This document shows positions 36,718 through 43,115 of a stretch of DNA of 64,000 nucleotides, in pieces. The DNA comes from an uncultured Bacilli bacterium. GTDB lineage: Bacteria > Bacillota_I > Bacilli_A > RF39 > UBA660. Within the stretch, counting starts at the first letter, position 1. Each line of letters starts with the position of its first letter. Under the pieces are notes generated by a model. The model was not told where the DNA came from, did not search any database, and saw nothing but the letters and a program-made list of their open reading frames with translations. The DNA lies in assembly GCA_934162285.1 (NCBI GenBank), contig CAKPHY010000005.1, positions 1-64,000 on the forward strand, written 5' to 3'. Both the position numbers and the translations under genes were made by a program.

Positions 36718-36802
36718 TTTTTACATTTACCTCCACTTTAACATTAATTACAGAATACTACTTTAATATCAATTTAATTATACCATATATCAACAAAAAA
36801 AC

Positions 36803-36821
36803 ACTCTACATTTAGTAGAGT
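36803..36821 (-). terminator. Terminator after spoIVA
   Basis: 7-bp stem ACTCTAC/GTAGAGT with ATTTA loop, followed on the minus strand by a U-run. It lies between spoIVA and the ABC operon promoter region. Confidence 0.7.
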
Positions 36822-36835
36822 TGTTTGTTTAGCTT

Positions 36836-38311
36836 TTATAAAACAAAAGCAATTAAATTGTTGGAGCCTTTATTAACTACTTTAGTTAAAGTTTGTTGTA
36901 ATTTAAAACGAATATTTTCAGGCATCATACTAATTTTAGATTGAATACCTTCTTGCACGATAACATCTAATGATCGACCAAATATTTCACTTTTCCAAAT
37001 AGATGAAGCATCAGTATCATAATCTTTCATTATGTAATTTATTAGTTCTTTACTTTGAATTTCTGATCCAATTATTGGTTCAAAAGTTGATTCTACATCG
37101 ATTCTAATCATATGAATAGATGGAGCAACAGCTTTTAATTTAATACCATAACGACCATTCTGTTTAATTATTTCTGGTGTATCCAATTTCATGTCAGCAA
37201 GTGATGGAAAAGCAACACCATATCCCGTAGCTTTAACCATTTTTAAAGCACTTTTAATCTGGGAATATTCACTCTTTGTTTCATTATATTCTTGAAATAA
37301 TGATATTAAATCAGCGCGAGAATTAATATCAATTCCAATTATTTCATTTAAAACTTGATTGTAAAGATTAGTTGGAGCATCTAAATTTATAGTTACTTCT
37401 CCTGTTGCCGGATTAACTTCTTTTATATAAGATTTTTCAATTTCATTACAATCATTAAAGTGTTTAGTAATATTTTCTATATCTCTTAATTTATCAACTT
37501 CAACAACACTTTCCTTAATTTTAGAAATATAAACTTGCTTTAACCAATTATTAGCATTTAATGACGCAATCCAATCTGGCATATTAACATTAACTGATAT
37601 TACAGGGAATTCATATAAAGCTTCTCTTAAAATAGCATACATATCTTGTTCATTCATTGTTTCAACACTTATTGGCATAACTGGAACTTGATAATCATCT
37701 CGTAATTTTTCAGCTATTTTCTCTGTTTCTGGTAAAGTAGGATGAACAGAGTTTAAAATAACAATAAAAGGTTTACCAATTTCTTTAAGTTCTGTTATAA
37801 CTCTTTTTTCAGTTTCAACATAATCACTTCTTGAAAATTCACCTATTGATCCATCAGTAGTCATAACAATACCAATAGTTGAATGCTCTTTAATAACTTT
37901 TTCAGTCCCAATTTCAGCAGCTTCAATAAAAGGAATTTCTTGATCATACCAAGGAGTTTTCACCATTCTTGGACCATTTTCATCTTCATACCCTTTAGCA
38001 TTAGGAATTACATAACCTACACAATCAACCAAACGAATATTAGCATTTATTTCATCAATTTTAATTGTTGTTGCATTAGAAGGCACAAATTTCGGTTCAA
38101 TAGTCATAATTGTTTTACCTTGAGCACTTTGAGGAATTTCATCTAAAGCACGTTTCTTTTCATATTCGTCTTCAATATTAGGAATGATTAAATTTTCAAC
38201 AACTTTTTTAATAAATGTACTTTTACCTGTTCTTACTGCTCCTACTACTCCAAAATAGATATCACCTTTAGTTCTAAGAGCAATATTTTTTATAATTTCA
38301 TTTTTATTCAT
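36836..38311 (-). CDS. spoIVA: Stage IV sporulation protein A (spore coat scaffold ATPase)
   Basis: This 491-aa protein polymerises with ATP on the forespore surface and forms the basement layer of the coat. It has the typical start IALRTKGDIYFGVVGAVRTGKSTFIK with P-loop at 24-32. Highly conserved segments follow: ALDEIPQSAQGKTIMTIEPKF (~66-86), VDCVGYVIPNAKGYEDENG, TPWYDQEIPFIEAAEIGT and TTDGSIGEFSRSDYVEAE-like. The C-terminal domain ends VNKGSNNLIAFVL, the region that in B. subtilis contacts the membrane and SpoVM. Length matches the family (~492). A possible sigma-E promoter lies upstream. Its intact state argues for active sporulation. Confidence 0.97.
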   Translation of the reverse strand: MNKNEIIKNIALRTKGDIYFGVVGAVRTGKSTFIKKVVENLIIPNIEDEYEKKRALDEIPQSAQGKTIMTIEPKFVPSNATTIKIDEINANIRLVDCVGYVIPNAKGYEDENGPRMVKTPWYDQEIPFIEAAEIGTEKVIKEHSTIGIVMTTDGSIGEFSRSDYVETEKRVITELKEIGKPFIVILNSVHPTLPETEKIAEKLRDDYQVPVMPISVETMNEQDMYAILREALYEFPVISVNVNMPDWIASLNANNWLKQVYISKIKESVVEVDKLRDIENITKHFNDCNEIEKSYIKEVNPATGEVTINLDAPTNLYNQVLNEIIGIDINSRADLISLFQEYNETKSEYSQIKSALKMVKATGYGVAFPSLADMKLDTPEIIKQNGRYGIKLKAVAPSIHMIRIDVESTFEPIIGSEIQSKELINYIMKDYDTDASSIWKSEIFGRSLDVIVQEGIQSKISMMPENIRFKLQQTLTKVVNKGSNNLIAFVL

Positions 38312-38567
38312 ATTCCACTCTCTTTCATTTAAGAATATGAATATTTTCTTAAAGTATGAAAAAAATAAATTATTTTTAGTTTATTAATAGTATTTTACAA
38401 ATAAAATGTTATATAAAACTAACAGCAACAATAACATCTAAATTATAATATTTTGGGCTTCCCTTTGTCCATCTTTTTGAACTAGTAAGAAATCCTTACA
38501 TACTGAATTTTCTTTAATATTAAAATTAATTTAATTTTCCCTTTTTAATAATAGATAATTTAAAGCA
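38312..38567. other. Intergenic region upstream of spoIVA
   Basis: About 255 bp without a supported gene. Besides the possible sigma-E site it holds a small inverted repeat (GTAAG/CTTAC near 38487-38502). On the minus strand there is a 25-30 codon open stretch (about 38490 to 38409, containing SSKRWTKGSPKYYNLDVIV) with no start codon. The latter may be a decayed gene end. I see no convincing RNA. Confidence 0.4.
38332..38358 (-). promoter_or_regulatory. Possible sigma-E-type promoter of spoIVA
   Basis: On the minus strand CATAC (38358-38354, containing the ATA core), 14-nt gap, then CATATTCT (38339-38332). This resembles the sigma-E pattern (ATA in -35; CATA...T in -10) and puts the RNA start ~15 nt before the start codon, just ahead of GAGAGTGG. 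No better sigma-A match is seen. Inference only. Confidence 0.35.
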
Positions 38568-38601
38568 AATTAAAGAGACTCAAATTTTAGTCTCTTTAAT
38601 T
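38568..38601. terminator. Strong terminator after the DUF4282-like gene
   Basis: Perfect 13-bp stem (38568-38580 / 38589-38601) with 8-nt loop. On plus a run of T follows; on minus the tail is shorter. It ends the minus-strand gene at 38605 and would also stop any plus-strand transcript. Confidence 0.85.
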
Positions 38602-38604
38602 TTT

Positions 38605-39000
38605 TTATTTCATTTTTTTATTTATTTCAGCTACATTAACACAAATATTAATTAACATTAATGAAAATTCATAAGCTATTCTTAAAACTAAGTTACCACC
38701 TATTAAAGTAGTTAAGAATAATAAGAAACTTGTTCCAATTAAGCCAAATGACGCTAATGTTAAATAAATTGCTAAGCAAACATATGTAAATCTTAAAATA
38801 TAGTCAATTACAAACTTCTTAAAAGTTAAGAAATCATATAACCATCCTAAGAAACCTTTATATTTCTTTTCATTTTTCTTTGTTAAGAAAAGAACAAAGA
38901 TTACAATTGTTGCACAGATAGCAATTACTAGTGCAATAATTCCCCAAATTCCAGCTGTTGCTAGTCCTGAGAAACTAGTTCCATAATTCATATCGTACAT
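38605..39000 (-). CDS. DUF4282-like membrane protein
   Basis: This 131-aa protein has three or four TM helices (~17-42, 66-85, 85-103 and an amphipathic end). The segment FKKFVIDYILRFTYVCLAIYL and the C-terminal RIAYEFSLMLINICVNVAEINKK resemble the DUF4282 pattern (FxxFI...Y...R.xxEllivlFrIneNl). Function unknown. It lies between spoIVA and spoVIF, but that need not mean a sporulation role. Confidence 0.65.
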   Translation of the reverse strand: MYDMNYGTSFSGLATAGIWGIIALVIAICATIVIFVLFLTKKNEKKYKGFLGWLYDFLTFKKFVIDYILRFTYVCLAIYLTLASFGLIGTSFLLFLTTLIGGNLVLRIAYEFSLMLINICVNVAEINKKMK

Positions 39001-39033
39001 AAAAATTCTCCCTTCAAAGCAATTATATCACAA

Positions 39034-39276
39034 TTAAAGAACTTTATCTATATTTTTAGGAATCTTGTCATTAATTACAGCTTTAATAATTTTGTCTTCT
39101 TTTTCTTTAGAAACATCACGACCTGTAATTGAACTAAGTTCATGAATCACTTCTCTTAAAGTCTTTTCATTTTTCATATCATTTTCTTGGATTTTTTTAG
39201 CAAGACTTAAAATTGTATCTTTATTTACCTTAGTTTTCTTTTCAACTCTTTTAAAAAAGTTATCACTAAAATTCAT
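39034..39276 (-). CDS. SpoVIF-type sporulation protein
   Basis: Start set at 39276 (80 aa), six nt after AGGAGGT; 17 extra in-frame codons upstream lack a ribosome site. Almost the whole protein fits the SpoVIF family: FFKRVEKKTKVNKDTILSLA, LREVIHELSSITGRDVSKEK and KIIKAVINDKIP. In B. subtilis spoVIF (yjcC) acts late in coat and germination gene expression under sigma-K/GerE. It lies next to spoIVA here and follows hsp20, whose terminator separates them. Confidence 0.88.
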   Translation of the reverse strand: MNFSDNFFKRVEKKTKVNKDTILSLAKKIQENDMKNEKTLREVIHELSSITGRDVSKEKEDKIIKAVINDKIPKNIDKVL

Positions 39277-39333
39277 ATGTTTACCTCCTAAAGTATTATA
39301 TGAATAATAGTTACTTTTTGACATCAATAAAAA

Positions 39334-39353
39334 AGTCAGACTTTTGTCTGACT
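39334..39353 (-). terminator. Terminator of hsp20
   Basis: Perfect 8-bp stem AGTCAGAC/GTCTGACT with TTTT loop overlapping the hsp20 stop (TAG at 39354-39352), then U-run on minus. Confidence 0.8.
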
Positions 39354-39726
39354 ATTTAATAGTAATAAGTTTTTTAGATGCTTCGTTATCTCTCTTAGGA
39401 GCTACAACTGTTAATATACCATCATTGAAATTAGCTTCTATCTTTTCTTCATCTATATCACCTAAATAAAAGCTACGTTCATATTTTCCATACATTTTTC
39501 TTTCACGACGATAGTATTTTTTATGGTTATTTTCTTCTTTATTTTTAACAGCAGTAATATTTAAATAGCCCTTATTAAATTCAATTGTAATATCTTTTTT
39601 ATTAAATCCTGGAACATCTACTTCAAGAATAACCTTGCCATCATGTTCATAAATATCACATTTCATCAAATCTTGAGCATCCTCATGATCAAACATATCA
39701 TCTAAAAATAATCTACTTGGTAACAT
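39352..39726 (-). CDS. Small heat shock protein Hsp20
   Basis: This 124-aa protein has an alpha-crystallin domain at ~25-115: CDIYEHDGKVILEVDVPGFNKKDITIEFNKGYLNITA, then ERSFYLGDIDEEKIEANFNDGILTVVAPK with the GILTV motif. It is an ATP-independent holdase. AAAGGAGG precedes ATG. The promoter has a -35/-10 pair at 39799-39771 with a CIRCE-type inverted repeat over the -35, so HrcA control is expected. hrcA itself is not in the window. Confidence 0.95.
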   Translation of the reverse strand: MLPSRLFLDDMFDHEDAQDLMKCDIYEHDGKVILEVDVPGFNKKDITIEFNKGYLNITAVKNKEENNHKKYYRRERKMYGKYERSFYLGDIDEEKIEANFNDGILTVVAPKRDNEASKKLITIK

Positions 39727-39770
39727 ATTAATTCCTCCTTTAATAGTCTTCTTTCAACTATTACGAACTA

Positions 39771-39799
39771 ATTATATTACTTATTCTAGCACTTGTAAA
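39771..39799 (-). promoter_or_regulatory. Sigma-A promoter of hsp20
   Basis: TTTACA (39799-39794), 17-nt spacer, TATAAT (39776-39771) on minus. RNA start near 39764, giving a leader of ~40 nt. It overlaps the CIRCE element. Confidence 0.75.
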
Positions 39800-39812
39800 T
39801 AGGAAGTGCTAA
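39786..39812. promoter_or_regulatory. CIRCE-type HrcA operator
   Basis: CTAGCACTT, 9-bp spacer, AAGTGCTAA. The consensus is TTAGCACTC-N9-GAGTGCTAA; both inner bases have changed together, so symmetry is kept. It covers the -35 of the hsp20 promoter, suited to repression by HrcA. In most Bacillota CIRCE controls groE and dnaK, while hsp20 is often under other control. Confidence 0.8.
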
Positions 39813-39833
39813 AATCACATAATTTAACACAAT

Positions 39834-39947
39834 TTAATTTTTTTCTTCAGTTTTATTAATATTACTTACTCTATCTTCTTTGATTGCTCTTACTTCACAG
39901 CCACACAATATTAAAATAGCACAACATGCTATAATTACTTTCTTCAT
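39834..39947 (-). CDS. Tiny putative lipoprotein (37 aa)
   Basis: ATG at 39947 follows AAGGAGG at ideal spacing. The product starts MKKVIIACCAILILCGCEVR, a short basic start, hydrophobic core and lipobox (LILC or LCGC), leaving only ~20-22 charged residues after lipidation. It is too short for standard gene callers. It sits upstream of hsp20 with the CIRCE site just beyond its stop. No function can be given. Confidence 0.6.
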   Translation of the reverse strand: MKKVIIACCAILILCGCEVRAIKEDRVSNINKTEEKN

Positions 39948-40000
39948 GGATCCTCCTTATTTTATGCAATGCTATTATAACATAAATGTTTATTAAAAAA

Positions 40001-40024
40001 AATAGTTTAAATTTATAAACTATT
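40001..40024 (-). terminator. Terminator after the two small membrane genes
   Basis: 9-bp stem AATAGTTTA/TAAACTATT with 6-nt loop overlapping the stop at 40020, and a U-run on minus (A-run 39994-40001). Confidence 0.7.
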
Positions 40025-40385
40025 CTAATGCATCTTCTTTTTTCTTAAAAATTTGATAAATTACAAATGCTAATATACTTAAAACTAATAAAACAATACC
40101 ATAAATAGTAAAAATCGAACAAATATTAGTTATAAATGGTGCAACAAAATTTTGATATTCACTGATTTTATCTTCTAAAAGATACAAAATTAATTCATTA
40201 CCAAATAATCCTACTGTTAAAAATATTAAAGAAGTTAACATTGATGGCATATAAAACCAAATAAGCCATTTATATTTATTTTTTCTTACAAATATTAAAA
40301 TTGCTATAATAATTATTAAAGAAAAAATAGTAATCAATAATGTTGATGTTTTTAAAATAGTATTAATTATTTCCTTATATTCCAT
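40020..40385 (-). CDS. Three-helix membrane protein, unknown
   Basis: This 121-aa protein has TM helices at ~13-32, ~40-62 and ~88-112, with a Lys/Glu-rich cytoplasmic end (KKKEDALE). It begins within the stop of the preceding gene (TAATG, one shared base), so the two are translationally coupled. The pair may represent one longer membrane protein split in two. No family recognised. Confidence 0.7.
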   Translation of the reverse strand: MEYKEIINTILKTSTLLITIFSLIIIIAILIFVRKNKYKWLIWFYMPSMLTSLIFLTVGLFGNELILYLLEDKISEYQNFVAPFITNICSIFTIYGIVLLVLSILAFVIYQIFKKKEDALE

Positions 40386-40885
40386 TATAAATCACCTATT
40401 TCTCTTGCTATAACTTCTAATTTCAATTTTATTTGATAATAGTTTTCATCTAAAAACTTATCAACTTTTTCTTTAGTTAAATCTTCACCTAATAATTCAT
40501 AATTATTAAAAGCAAAAGTTTTAAGTTCTTCTTTAGTAGGATAAAAAATATCACATTCTACTTGCATTTTATCTAAAAGAATTGAAGCAATATAACGATT
40601 TAGTATTTGTCTAAATTCATTATTTTTAAGCAATTTATTTAATTTTTCTTCATCAATTCCTACTTCTTTTAAAGCAGAATAAACATTTTTACCTAATTCG
40701 GTTTTTTTATCATCTTTTTTTAAAGCTTGTTCAATATCAATTTTATTTACATCTTTAGCTATAGCATCTATATTAAGAAAACATTTAGCTGTTATAACAA
40801 TTCCCAAAAAAGCTTCAGCAACAAAAAGCAAAATTGTTAGAAAAATTATTAATATAAATTTTAATGGTTTAAATATTTTTTTCAT
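40385..40885 (-). CDS. Membrane-anchored protein, unknown
   Basis: This 166-aa protein has one N-terminal TM (~9-32) and a helical, charged extracytoplasmic domain (ALKEVGIDEEKLNKLLKNNEF, ELKTFAFNNYELLGEDL). It follows the LCP-protein gene after a terminator and is coupled to the three-helix gene. The acidic helical domain after one anchor resembles many small wall-associated proteins of unknown role. Confidence 0.7.
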   Translation of the reverse strand: MKKIFKPLKFILIIFLTILLFVAEAFLGIVITAKCFLNIDAIAKDVNKIDIEQALKKDDKKTELGKNVYSALKEVGIDEEKLNKLLKNNEFRQILNRYIASILLDKMQVECDIFYPTKEELKTFAFNNYELLGEDLTKEKVDKFLDENYYQIKLKLEVIAREIGDL

Positions 40886-40927
40886 TTTTTACACCTTCAA
40901 ATTACAATTTAGATTATACCAAAAATA

Positions 40928-40947
40928 AAAGAATATTGCTATTCCTT
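40928..40947 (-). terminator. Terminator after the LCP gene
   Basis: 8-bp stem (40928-40935 / 40940-40947, one G-U pair) at the LCP stop codon, U-rich tail on minus. Confidence 0.6.
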
Positions 40948-42293
40948 TATTCAAAATGCCAATCATTTTTTAAAAACTCTAAAAGAGTTGATGCTTCCGT
41001 TACCGTATCAGGATAAGGTTCCATTACATATAATTTACAACATTTGTAAGAATAAGTGTAATCAAAACTATCACTACCATTAAGTGAATATTTTGTTACT
41101 TTCCATTGAGGATTATTTATAATTTGATTTTTAGCTAATTTTAATATTTCTTTTTCAGGAATATTAGTTTGAAATAAATCTTTAATATTTAAAACTTTTA
41201 AATAATCATCAATACTTTTTTTCTCAGAGAGTTTTTTAACAATTCCTTCAATTATTCTTTGCTGATTTTCGCCTCTCGTACGATCTCCTAAAGCAAAACC
41301 TTTTCTTTCTCGGGAAAAGATAAGTGCTTCTTTTCCATTTAATTTATTAATTCCTTTTTTAAATTCTACATTAGAAGAAATAAAGTCGTAAGCACTTTCA
41401 ACTTCAATTCCTCCTATTTCATCAATCAATTTTTCTAAAGAGTTAAAATTGATTTTTATATAATAATTGATCTTAGTATTTAAAAGGTTTTCTACAGTTT
41501 CAATTGAAGTATTAATTCCATATATCCCTGCATGTGTTAATTTGTCTTTAGCGTTTTTAGAAGGAATTAAAACATAATAATCTCTAGGAATGGATATTAA
41601 CAATAATTGATTAGTTTTAGTATTAATACCAATTATGATATTAACATCGCTCCTACCAGCTTTTTCCAAAGATTCATAATTATCCATACCACTTACATAA
41701 ATAATCGTTGTATTATTTAAAACATCATTTACAACGGGTTTCACTTCTTCTTTAACTACTAAACCATCAATTATAGAATATTTTTTACTATCAATATCAG
41801 TATATTGCTCATCTAAAACTAAAGCTCCATCTACTTCACCATCATTTAAAGCTTTAATAAGTAAATCAATTTTTTCATAACAAACAGAAGTAATATTAAT
41901 TTTTAAACTATCTATACCTATTGTATCTTTAGTATAACCAATTCTTTTATATTCTAGATCATTTAAGTTTTCATATTTATTTTTTAAAACAATAAGTTTG
42001 TAATTATCTAAAATATTTTCATTAGATACTATACCATTAACAAAACTAAAAAAATTATCACTTGTTTTAGCTACATTATGAATAACAAGAACTAGTAAAA
42101 TTAATAAAAAATAACTAGGTATAATTAAAAAGTTTCTTCTTAAAAGTAAAATAAACAAAAATAGAAAAATAAACATAACAATTGCAACAATTATTAATTC
42201 TTTAAATTCTAATATTTCTTTTAATTTATCAATCAAGATTAATGAAAAAATAATGTAAATTGTTAATAATAAAAATTTAAAAAAGCCTTTCAT
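40947..42293 (-). CDS. LytR-CpsA-Psr (LCP) family wall-polymer transferase
   Basis: This 448-aa protein has three N-terminal TM helices (~5-22, 33-50, 53-72), then an extracytoplasmic accessory domain (~75-195) and the LCP domain (~200-350). The LCP core reads IIIGINTKTNQLLLISIPRDYYV, KLTHAGIYG, IGGIEV, then LNGKEALIFSRERKGFALGDRTRGENQQRII, including the Arg/Asp residues that hold the prenyl-pyrophosphate substrate. LCP enzymes attach teichoic acids or capsule to peptidoglycan. A three-TM start is more LytR/YwtF-variant than typical. It lies 60 bp downstream of the terminator of the putative RNA, and GGTGAT is a weak ribosome site. Confidence 0.93.
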   Translation of the reverse strand: MKGFFKFLLLTIYIIFSLILIDKLKEILEFKELIIVAIVMFIFLFLFILLLRRNFLIIPSYFLLILLVLVIHNVAKTSDNFFSFVNGIVSNENILDNYKLIVLKNKYENLNDLEYKRIGYTKDTIGIDSLKINITSVCYEKIDLLIKALNDGEVDGALVLDEQYTDIDSKKYSIIDGLVVKEEVKPVVNDVLNNTTIIYVSGMDNYESLEKAGRSDVNIIIGINTKTNQLLLISIPRDYYVLIPSKNAKDKLTHAGIYGINTSIETVENLLNTKINYYIKINFNSLEKLIDEIGGIEVESAYDFISSNVEFKKGINKLNGKEALIFSRERKGFALGDRTRGENQQRIIEGIVKKLSEKKSIDDYLKVLNIKDLFQTNIPEKEILKLAKNQIINNPQWKVTKYSLNGSDSFDYTYSYKCCKLYVMEPYPDTVTEASTLLEFLKNDWHFE

Positions 42294-42353
42294 ATCATCA
42301 CCATTTTTATAATAATATATGTGAAAGACATTTTTTGTCGATTTACAGACACG

Positions 42354-42420
42354 AAAAAAGAAAAGCCACCATAATGTTACGGGCGTTTATTTTGTGCCTT
42401 CTATAACATCATTTGCTTTT
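42354..42420 (-). terminator. Compound terminator hairpin of the putative RNA
   Basis: Outer stem AAAGC/GCTTT (42420-42416 / 42367-42363), then a 10-bp inner stem (42413-42404 / 42381-42372, two G-U pairs) and an apical GGC/GCC pair. The minus-strand tail is rich in U (42362-42354). Confidence 0.7.
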
Positions 42421-42808
42421 CTTTGAGACTAAGAACCGAATTTAAATAATAATTCTTTATATATTTTCATTAATCATACTTTATCTTAATATATTAATAT
42501 TTTTTATATTCTAATTTGAATATAATTTTTAAATATACGTTTTTAATAAAATATAACTAAAGGCATATTATTTACACTTATTTAATAAATATTATTTTAA
42601 TACAACTATACTTAAGTCTGTATTAAATAATCAGATATTAAAGTTATAAATAATAATTTTAAATATATGTTAATTATATTTAAAATTTTGGATATGTTTC
42701 ATACCCCAAGGCTATCTTACCTTACATCACGAACATACCAATAACTGATGATGCGAAGTCTTGAGCATCTTTATGCTGTAACTTCAAGAGTACCAGTATC
42801 TTACCCTC
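42354..42808 (-). ncRNA. Putative stand-alone structured RNA of about 455 nt, unknown class
   Basis: No ORF is supportable from 42294 to 42890. A near-consensus promoter predicts a G start at 42808. The 5' ~135 nt is richer in G+C than its surroundings. It folds locally: GAAGT/ACTTC enclosing AGCAT-AAAG-ATGCT (42785-42755), CATCA/TGATG (42752-42724), and GGGTATG-AAA-CATATCC (near 42706-42690). A 9-nt direct repeat GGTAAGATA occurs at both ends of this part. The middle ~230 nt is very AT-rich but holds hairpins such as TATATTC/GAATATA. The 3' end is a long compound hairpin with U-run. I see no tmRNA, RNase P, SRP or 6S signatures. A long leader controlling the LCP gene is the main alternative. 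Confidence 0.6.
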
Positions 42809-42814
42809 AACTAT

Positions 42815-42843
42815 ATATTATCACGCTTAAATATTAATGTCAA
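42815..42843 (-). promoter_or_regulatory. Near-consensus sigma-A promoter of the putative RNA
   Basis: TTGACA (42843-42838), exactly 17 nt, TAATAT (42820-42815), with TG one base before the -10 (extended form). The start is predicted at G42808. It is among the best promoter matches in the window and no protein gene follows it for over 500 bp. Confidence 0.8.
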
Positions 42844-42878
42844 TTATTTTTTTTTACATTTGTGTAAAATCCAAAAAA

Positions 42879-42900
42879 AGGATTCCTGAGTTAGAATCCT
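42879..42900 (-). terminator. Terminator of secG
   Basis: Perfect 7-bp stem AGGATTC/GAATCCT with 8-nt loop overlapping the secG stop at 42891, then U7 on minus. It isolates secG from the downstream RNA promoter. Confidence 0.85.
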
Positions 42901-43103
42901 AATATTAAACATATTGTAAAAAATATTATACCTAAAAATAGAGTTAAACGACTTATAAATAATTCGCTACCTCTTTCTTTTCTATTAGCAAATAAGGCAT
43001 CATTAGCACCAGTCATAGCTCCAGCTGCACTTTCTGCTTTACCACTTTGTAATAATACAATGGCAATTAATAAGATTGAAACGATTATCAATAATATTTC
43101 CAT
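42891..43103 (-). CDS. secG: Protein translocase subunit SecG
   Basis: This 70-aa protein has two TM helices (~2-20 and ~48-68) and between them the SecG loop AIVLLQSGKAESAAGAMTGANDALF, with the conserved LLQ.GK and GA motif. It is part of the SecYEG channel. GGGAGG precedes ATG. In many Bacillota secG is followed by rnr-smpB-ssrA. Here it is followed by a terminator and the unknown RNA. Confidence 0.93.
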   Translation of the reverse strand: MEILLIIVSILLIAIVLLQSGKAESAAGAMTGANDALFANRKERGSELFISRLTLFLGIIFFTICLILGF

Positions 43104-43115
43104 GGTAACCTCCCA

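Noticed and set aside
38409..38490. Short gene upstream of spoIVA (minus strand)
   Set aside because: The frame begins after a stop without any usable start codon or ribosome site; recorded only as a possible decayed gene end.
42354..42843. tmRNA (ssrA), because secG is often followed by rnr-smpB-ssrA
   Set aside because: No rnr or smpB is present, no T-arm-like GGTTCGA segment, no CCA-type acceptor pairing between the ends, and no tag-like short frame with AA stop context.
42354..42843. RNase P RNA
   Set aside because: Neither the GAGGAAAGUC 5' core nor the ACAGAA-type 3' core is visible on either strand of the gap.
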